This document shows, piece by piece, positions 58,959-64,000 of a DNA stretch of 64,000 nt; position 1 is the first letter of the stretch, and every line of letters starts with the position of its first letter. The position numbers and the translations under genes are program-made. Below the pieces are notes generated by a model. It was not told where the DNA came from. It worked only from the letters and a program-made list of their open reading frames with translations, and did no database searches. The DNA comes from Haloferax larsenii JCM 13917 (lineage in GTDB: Archaea; Halobacteriota; Halobacteria; Halobacteriales; Haloferacaceae). Location of the stretch: positions 168,005-232,004 of the forward strand of contig NZ_AOLI01000014.1 of assembly GCF_000336955.1 (NCBI RefSeq). The letters are read 5' to 3'.

Positions 58959-60497
58959 TCAATACGCCCGAGAGCGGCGGAATTCGAACCGGGCACCGCC
59001 CTCGTCGCTTTCGGTCAGCGACGCCTCCCAGCCGTGGGCCTCGGCGATTTCTCTCACTATCGAGAGTCCGAGTCCGGTGCCGTACGTCGCCGTCGTGTAG
59101 CCGGTGTCGAACACGGCGGCGCGCTCGTCGGCGGGAATCCCGGTGCCGTCGTCTTCGACGAAAAAGCCGTCGTCGAGCGGCCCGACCGTGACCATCGTCG
59201 CGTTGCCGTGCGTGATAGCGTTTCGGAAGAGATTCTCGAAGAGGTGCTTACACCGCGTCTCGTCGGCCTCGACGAGGAACTCGTCGTTCGACTCGATGGC
59301 GAGTGCGGCACCCGGCGTGCTCACGTGTGACCAGCAGTCCGAGGCGAGCGTCGACATATCGACTATCTCCGTCTCTTCGACGCGCTGGCCTTGTCGTGCG
59401 AGTGTGAGGACGCCTTCGATGACCTCTTCCATGCGCTGGTGTGCGCGCGTCATGCGGTCGAGTTGCTCCGTGAACTCGCGCATCTGTTCGAGGGTCCCTT
59501 CGGCGACGTTCAGCGGGTTCCGAAGGTCGTGCGAGACAGTCTTGGCGAACTGTTCGAGGCGTTCGTTCTCCCGCGCCAACTCCTGTTCGTGTTCGAGGCT
59601 CCGAAACACCGTCTCGGCGTTGGTCGCGAGAATTTCGACGAGTTTCACGTCGGTCTCTGTGAAGGAGTCTGGTTGCGTCTGTCCGACGCTGATGACGCCG
59701 TAGGAGCCAATGGGAACGTACAACCACGAGTGAACCGGCCCGCGGTCGTAGTCGTCGTCGAGTTTCTCGACGTCCTCGTAGATGCGCGGTTCGCCCGCTC
59801 TGAACACCTCGCCGACCGGACTCTCGTCGAAGTGGTACGCCGGGCGGTCACCAATCAAATCGAGGGTCTCATCGTCGACATGGACCGGCTCTAATCGGTC
59901 GCCGTTGCGGAGTCTGACCACGTTTATCGGGAAGTCGAGAATCGCGTCGGTAGCGATGCCGACGCCCGAAGCGACGTCGTCGAAGTTCTCGGAGTCCAGC
60001 AGTTCGCGCGTCGCCTCGTGGAGCGCCTCGATTTTTCGCTCCCGCTCCCACATGTCGGTGATTTCGTTGTTGACGGCGACGTAGCCGACTGTCCGTCCCT
60101 CGTGTCGAATCGGCGAAATCGTCTGTTCGATGACGTAGGGTTCGCCGTTCTTCCGAACGTTGTGAAGCACTCCTTCCCACACCTCGCCGTCGGTGATAGT
60201 TCCCCAGAGGTCACTGTAGAAGTCGGCACCGTGGACGCCCGACTTGAGGATACTCGGCGTTTCGCCGATAACCTCGCTTGCGTCGTAGCCGGTCGTCTCC
60301 TCGAACGCCGGGTTGACGTACTCGATAGTCCCGTCCAGCCGGGTGAAGACGATTCCGTGCCCTGCGTTGTCGACCGCCTCCTTGAACATCCGCGAGGGGA
60401 GTGTTCGCTCGTGGTCAGGGGGGATGCCGGAACCGTCGCATCGAAGCCACTCACCGGAGCCAGCCTCCCCGGAGAGTGAGGGCGAACGGCGTTTCAT
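58959..60497 (-). CDS. PAS-GAF histidine kinase
   Basis: 512 aa from ATG 60497 (MKRRSPSLSG). PAS with PAC at about residues 35-160 (MFKEAVDNAGHGIVFTRLDG, NPAFEETTGYDASEVIGETP, VAVNNEITDMWERE), GAF at about 165-300 (DRGPVHSWLYVPIGSYGVISVG), HisKA with His323 in AKTVSHDLRNPL and HATPase (LFRNAITHG, EDDGTGIP, TYGTGLGLSIV). No membrane segment, so a cytoplasmic sensor. It is the last gene before the acetate-uptake cluster on the same strand. No receiver gene is adjacent. Confidence 0.9.
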   Translation of the reverse strand: MKRRSPSLSGEAGSGEWLRCDGSGIPPDHERTLPSRMFKEAVDNAGHGIVFTRLDGTIEYVNPAFEETTGYDASEVIGETPSILKSGVHGADFYSDLWGTITDGEVWEGVLHNVRKNGEPYVIEQTISPIRHEGRTVGYVAVNNEITDMWERERKIEALHEATRELLDSENFDDVASGVGIATDAILDFPINVVRLRNGDRLEPVHVDDETLDLIGDRPAYHFDESPVGEVFRAGEPRIYEDVEKLDDDYDRGPVHSWLYVPIGSYGVISVGQTQPDSFTETDVKLVEILATNAETVFRSLEHEQELARENERLEQFAKTVSHDLRNPLNVAEGTLEQMREFTEQLDRMTRAHQRMEEVIEGVLTLARQGQRVEETEIVDMSTLASDCWSHVSTPGAALAIESNDEFLVEADETRCKHLFENLFRNAITHGNATMVTVGPLDDGFFVEDDGTGIPADERAAVFDTGYTTATYGTGLGLSIVREIAEAHGWEASLTESDEGGARFEFRRSRAY

Positions 60498-60571
60498 ATC
60501 GTACCCGACGAAAATCTCATAATTGAACCTACCGGCGATGTTACGACAGTGGGAATGAGGCGAAGGCGGCC

Positions 60572-60778
60572 TCACCGCGCGGCCTCGACCGAGGCGAAAA
60601 AGCCGTAATGGGCGACGACGCCCGCAGCGAGACAGAGGTAAAACGCCCACTGAGGGCCGTCGACGACGTCGAACAGAAGCGACACCACCGTCACCCACGC
60701 GAGGGCGAACAGGAGGTCTGTCACCATCTCCGAGCGGTGGGTCGCCACGTGGTCACGAATCGTCTGGACGAGACTCAT
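60572..60778 (-). CDS. Small two-helix membrane protein
   Basis: 68 aa. MSLVQTIRDHVATHRSEMVTD precedes two hydrophobic segments (LLFALAWVTVVSLLFDVV, WAFYLCLAAGVVAHYGFFA). Lies 9 bp after the UspA gene on the same strand. Haloarchaeal small membrane proteins of this kind are often found near Usp and symporter genes; function unknown. Confidence 0.65.
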   Translation of the reverse strand: MSLVQTIRDHVATHRSEMVTDLLFALAWVTVVSLLFDVVDGPQWAFYLCLAAGVVAHYGFFASVEAAR

Positions 60779-60787
60779 TGGTCAGCG

Positions 60788-61261
60788 CTACACCTCCGCA
60801 TTCTGTTCGCCGTGCATATCGACGACGAGAACGGGCAGTCGCGTCCGGCGGAGCACCTTCTCGGTAACGCTCCCGAGAACGACCCGCGAGAGACCGGAGC
60901 GACCGTGCGAGCCCATCACCACGAGGTCGATGTCGTTGTCCTCGACGAACTTTCGAATGGCTCGTGCGGGTTCACCGGCGGTGACGTGCTCTTCGACGAC
61001 GAGACCGTGGGCGGCGGCGACGTCGGCGACGTATCCCGTCGCTTCGTCGGCGTCAGCCTGCACTTCGGGCATCTCGTCGAGGTGTCCCTGTCGCAGTCGG
61101 TCGACCTGTTCGGTGCCCAGCGAATAGCTGGTAGCGTCCACGTCGATGACGTACAGGGCGTGAAGCGTCGCGTCGTACTTCGACGCGAGGTCGACTGCCT
61201 GGTCGACGGCCGATTCCGCTGCCGTACTCCCGTCGGTGGGAACGAGGATGTGGTCGTACAT
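60788..61261 (-). CDS. Universal stress protein UspA
   Basis: 157 aa. HILVPTDGSTAAESAVDQAVDLA start, Asp in LYVIDVD, and the nucleotide site VVMGSHGRSGLSRVVLGSVTEKVLR (G-2x-G-9x-GS) with LPVLVV. This is the ATP-binding type. Three bases separate it from the symporter gene, so it is probably co-transcribed and may modulate transport, as in other haloarchaeal transporter-Usp pairs. Confidence 0.92.
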   Translation of the reverse strand: MYDHILVPTDGSTAAESAVDQAVDLASKYDATLHALYVIDVDATSYSLGTEQVDRLRQGHLDEMPEVQADADEATGYVADVAAAHGLVVEEHVTAGEPARAIRKFVEDNDIDLVVMGSHGRSGLSRVVLGSVTEKVLRRTRLPVLVVDMHGEQNAEV

Positions 61262-61264
61262 TGG

Positions 61265-62908
61265 TCAGTCGTCCGCGGGGGTCTGGCCCCCGTCGGTTGC
61301 CACCACGTCTTCGGCGGATTGCTGCTGTCCCATCGGTTCGGGGCTGTGACACTGCCGAACCATCTTCTTGATTCGCTCGGGTGGTTCGGACGTCGCCATC
61401 GAGACGGCGATGGTGACGACGAACACCAGCGGCGTGCCGACGAGTGCGGCCCCGATTGCGGGGACGAACTCGGCGAAGGCGTCGCTGAAGTGGAAGATGA
61501 GGTCGTTGACGACGGCTGCGACCCAGAGCGCGAGGCCGACAGTCATCCCCGCGAGCGCGCCCTGACGGTTGGTGTTCTCCCACCAGAGACCGAGGAAGAA
61601 CATCGGGAACAGGACGATAGCCGCGAGCGAGAACGCCAGTGCGACAAGTTCGCCGACGAGCGCGGGCGGGTCGAACGCCGTAACCGTCACGATTGCACCG
61701 AGCACCACGATGGTCGCGCGGCCGACGAGCACCTGCTGTCGCTGCGTCGCGTCGGGGTTGACGATGTTCGTGTAGATGTCGTGTGAGACCGCAGACGAGG
61801 CGGTGATGAACAGTCCGGCGGTCGTCGCGATTGCGGCCGCGATACCGCCCGCGGCGACGAGGCCGACGAACCACGTCGGGAGGTTCGAAAGCTGGGCCGC
61901 GAGGACGACGATGAGGTCGCCTTCGCCGCCACTCATGCCACCGTTCGCCGCGAAGGTCGGACCGTACTGCGAGGCGTCGTAGAGGTCGACGCCGAAGGCC
62001 GCCAGCGCAGGCGCACTCCAGTAAAGGAGGAGGATGAAGAACAGCCCCCAGACCGTGGACTGGCGCGCCGTCTTCTCGTTTTCGACGGTGTAGAACCGAA
62101 CCAGCACGTGCGGGAGACCGCAGGTGCCGAAGATGAGCGAGAACGCGGTGGCAATCCAGAGGTAGAAGCCCGCGTTGGCGAAGGGTTCGGAGAACTCCGC
62201 CGACAGTTCACCGACGAGCTTTCCGTACTCGATTTGCGGGAGGACCGTCGAGTAGCCGCCGACGTAGCCGACGGTATAGATGGCCGCGAGGAACGCGACG
62301 ATGAGGATGACGTACTGCACGGCCATGTTCTTGGTCGCGCCGAGCATCCCCGAGACGGTCAGGTAGCCGACCGTGATAGCCATCATGACGACGACCATCG
62401 TTACGTAGTCGGTGCCGAACACGTAGAGGCCGACAAGGCCCATCCCGCGCGCCTGTCCGACCGAGTAGACGAAGCCGATGAGGATGGTCGTCAGCGCGCC
62501 GATGGCGCGGGCGGTGTCCGAGTTGAATCGGTCGCCAACGAAGTCCGGGGCGGTGTACTTCCCGAATCGGCGCATCTGCGCCGCGAGGAAGATGAGCAGG
62601 ACGAAGTAGCCCGTGGTCCAGCCGATGATGAACGCGAGGCCGTAGAAGCCTGCGAGCGCGACGAGTCCCGCTAAGCCGAGGTACGACGCCGCGGACATCC
62701 AGTTGGCACCGATTGCCATGCCGTTCTCGATGTTGCCGATGGACCGCCCAGCGACCCACATGCCCTCGGTGTCGGCGACTTTGAACACGTAGCCGATTGC
62801 GAGAAAGAGGCTCAACATCCCGACGACCATGAGCGCCGGAATCGGTTTGAACGAGATGTTGAGTGCCTCGGGAAGCAGGTCGCCCGACTGGAGGAGAAGC
62901 GAGTTCAT
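61265..62908 (-). CDS. SSS-family acetate-type symporter (ActP-like, large subunit)
   Basis: 547 aa, about 13 membrane segments. MWVAGRSIGNIENGMAIGANWMSAASYLGLAGL, QARGMGLVGLYVFG, GTCGLPHVLVRFYTVENEKTARQS and AIATTAGLFITASSAVSHDIY are the signature segments of the acetate/pyruvate branch of sodium:solute symporters. It works with the DUF4212 small subunit encoded just upstream (ATGA overlap). Together with acetyl-CoA synthetase at the window end this is an acetate uptake and activation route. Confidence 0.92.
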   Translation of the reverse strand: MNSLLLQSGDLLPEALNISFKPIPALMVVGMLSLFLAIGYVFKVADTEGMWVAGRSIGNIENGMAIGANWMSAASYLGLAGLVALAGFYGLAFIIGWTTGYFVLLIFLAAQMRRFGKYTAPDFVGDRFNSDTARAIGALTTILIGFVYSVGQARGMGLVGLYVFGTDYVTMVVVMMAITVGYLTVSGMLGATKNMAVQYVILIVAFLAAIYTVGYVGGYSTVLPQIEYGKLVGELSAEFSEPFANAGFYLWIATAFSLIFGTCGLPHVLVRFYTVENEKTARQSTVWGLFFILLLYWSAPALAAFGVDLYDASQYGPTFAANGGMSGGEGDLIVVLAAQLSNLPTWFVGLVAAGGIAAAIATTAGLFITASSAVSHDIYTNIVNPDATQRQQVLVGRATIVVLGAIVTVTAFDPPALVGELVALAFSLAAIVLFPMFFLGLWWENTNRQGALAGMTVGLALWVAAVVNDLIFHFSDAFAEFVPAIGAALVGTPLVFVVTIAVSMATSEPPERIKKMVRQCHSPEPMGQQQSAEDVVATDGGQTPADD

Positions 62909-63336
62909 TCGGCAATCCCCCCGTCGGCCGCCGCTGCTTCGCCACCGTGGGCATCCTCTGCGTCATTCGCCGCCGTCCCGTGGTCGATGCCGTATCGGTG
63001 GTCGAGTTGGTCTCGCTTGCGCGAGTAGAGGAACGCGAGGACGAGCGAACTCGTCGGTGAGATGACCGCCACGGCGAAGTAGTGCGCCGGGAAGCCGATA
63101 CCCGGCAACTGCGTCGTCATGAGGCCGGGTGCGAGGTACGTCGCAACCGGCGGCCCGAAGGTGAGAATCGCCCACGCGATGAAGCCAGCCCAGATGACCT
63201 TCAGGTGGTCGCGCATAAACGGCGTACTCGGCTTCAGGAGGTTCACCTCCCGGTCGAGGTACTCTATCTGTTCGTGCTGTGCTGCTTTCGTCTGCGGTTC
63301 GTGTGAGTCTGCTGACCCACCCATGTCAGATGTCAT
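62905..63336 (-). CDS. DUF4212 small subunit of the sodium:solute symporter
   Basis: 143 aa (start MTSDMGGS; an internal ATG at 63324 is possible). A soluble start with EYLDREVNLLKPSTPFM is followed by two membrane segments (IWAGFIAWAILTFGPPVATYL, FAVAVISPTSSLVLAFLYSRKRDQLD). DUF4212 proteins pair one-to-one with SSS large subunits. The stop overlaps the large-subunit start by four bases. Confidence 0.9.
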   Translation of the reverse strand: MTSDMGGSADSHEPQTKAAQHEQIEYLDREVNLLKPSTPFMRDHLKVIWAGFIAWAILTFGPPVATYLAPGLMTTQLPGIGFPAHYFAVAVISPTSSLVLAFLYSRKRDQLDHRYGIDHGTAANDAEDAHGGEAAAADGGIAE

Positions 63337-63453
63337 CGTTGTGTATCGAATGTCGTCCGAATCCCGTATCTCCCCGCTGGACGGCCCAGCCAGGAACCCG
63401 TCCGGCGGGGAGTGTGCCTGCTAGCCAGTCGCGCTGCCGTGTTCGTCGGCCAG

Positions 63454-64000
63454 TCAGGTCCGCTGCTGCTGTTGGACCTTCTGCTGGATGTCCTCGACGA
63501 CGTCGGGGTTCCGAAGCGTCGAGGTGTTCCCGAGTTCGTCTCCGTTCGCGACGTCTTCCAGAAGGCGACGCATGATTTTGCCCGAGCGCGTCTTCGGCAG
63601 TTCGGGCGTGAATACGACCTCTTCGGGGCGAGCAATTGGACCGATAGCGTCCTCGACGCCCTCGATGATACGGCCCCGAAGGTCGTCGTCGCCATCGTGA
63701 CCGTCCTCAGTGATGACGTAGGCGTAGACCGCCTCGCCTTTCAGGTCGTGATTCGCGCCGACGACAGCGGCCTCGGCGACGCCTTCGACGCCGACGATTG
63801 CCGACTCGATTTCCATCGTTCCGAGGCGATGCCCCGAGACGTTGATGACGTCGTCGACGCGGCCCAGAACGGTGATGTAGCCGTCGTCGTCGACCTTCGC
63901 ACCGTCTTCGGGGAAGTACACCCAGTCGTCGGAGTCGTCGCTGTCGGTGTCTGAGTACTCCTGCCAGTACTCCTGGACGAATCGCTCGTCGTTCTTGTAC
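63454..64000 (-). CDS. acsA: Acetyl-CoA synthetase, C-terminal part (5' end outside window)
   Basis: The visible frame covers the last 181 residues. WVYFPEDGAKVDDDGYITVLGRVDDVINVSGHRLG is the A8 hinge motif of acyl-CoA synthetases, and TRSGKIMRRLL is the A10 motif with the catalytic, acetylatable Lys. The AEAAVVGANHDLKGEAVYAYV segment is typical of Acs. It makes acetyl-CoA from acetate, ATP and CoA. 117 bp separate its end from the start of the DUF4212 gene on the same strand. The short QQKVQQQQRT tail is slightly longer than usual. Confidence 0.93.
   Translation of the reverse strand, partial: YKNDERFVQEYWQEYSDTDSDDSDDWVYFPEDGAKVDDDGYITVLGRVDDVINVSGHRLGTMEIESAIVGVEGVAEAAVVGANHDLKGEAVYAYVITEDGHDGDDDLRGRIIEGVEDAIGPIARPEEVVFTPELPKTRSGKIMRRLLEDVANGDELGNTSTLRNPDVVEDIQQKVQQQQRT

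Overview
This GC-rich window is chromosomal DNA from a halophilic archaeon (Haloarchaea; the gene content fits Haloferax or a close relative, but I cannot fix the genus). The evidence is strongly acidic proteins, leaderless genes with TATA-like boxes about 25-30 bp before the start, Tat signal peptides with lipoboxes, haloarchaeal families (HalOD1, DICT, DUF7344-type HTH, MoxR/DUF58/DUF4129 cluster) and an acetate symporter beside acetyl-CoA synthetase. I see no rRNA, tRNA, CRISPR array or insertion sequence.

Layout. 1-666: 3'-truncated IMPDH/GMP-reductase family gene. 1202-22696: nucleotide-sugar region. It encodes a full predicted route fructose-6-P -> GlcN-6-P (GlmS) -> GlcN-1-P (two GlmM-type mutases) -> UDP-GlcNAc (GlmU) -> UDP-ManNAc (WecB) -> UDP-ManNAcA (WecC), with two more sugar nucleotidyltransferases. 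Interspersed are regulators (Rrf2, HxlR, two DUF7344-type HTH membrane proteins, PadR, ArsR-like), a histidine kinase, a response-regulator sensor, a DICT protein and a NosL lipoprotein. 22828-25499: a HalOD1 protein, then an iron/Fe-S locus: a NifU-like protein and a coiled-coil protein diverge from a 313-bp spacer holding four TTAGG-N4-CCTAA operators, followed by a DtxR-family regulator that appears to have lost its metal ligands.

25558-34759: a MoxR-ATPase/DUF58/DUF4129/DUF1616/DUF4350 cell-envelope cluster in three transcription units. 34888-48774: surface glycan and surface protein region: one GT2 and two GT4 glycosyltransferases, a nucleotide-sugar epimerase, a Tat lipoprotein with a Thr-rich stalk, a small phage-fibre-like protein, a right-handed beta-helix protein, a large multi-pass GT-C/polymerase-like membrane protein, another Tat lipoprotein and an MFS transporter. 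48910-50381: CheW plus a soluble, sensor-less chemotaxis transducer. 50622-52902: TenA thiaminase II and an SSS symporter, joined by a 27-codon overlapping ORF.

About 52960-55730 is an AT-rich accessory island with an alpha/alpha-toroid + PLD-like protein, a membrane-anchored beta protein and a frameshifted remnant at its right edge. 55836-58850: formate/nitrite transporter operon, Lrp regulator and cytosolic BtuF-like protein. 58959-64000: PAS-GAF histidine kinase, small membrane protein, UspA, SSS acetate-type symporter with its DUF4212 partner, and the C-terminal part of acetyl-CoA synthetase, all on the minus strand, forming an acetate uptake and activation module.

The points most worth a second look are the DtxR-type operators with the ligand-less regulator, short tandem repeats that carry stop codons at gene 3' ends, small ORFs whose stops overlap downstream starts, the PLD island, and the beta-helix/fibre-like pair without signal peptides. 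All family calls were made by eye; no database search was run.
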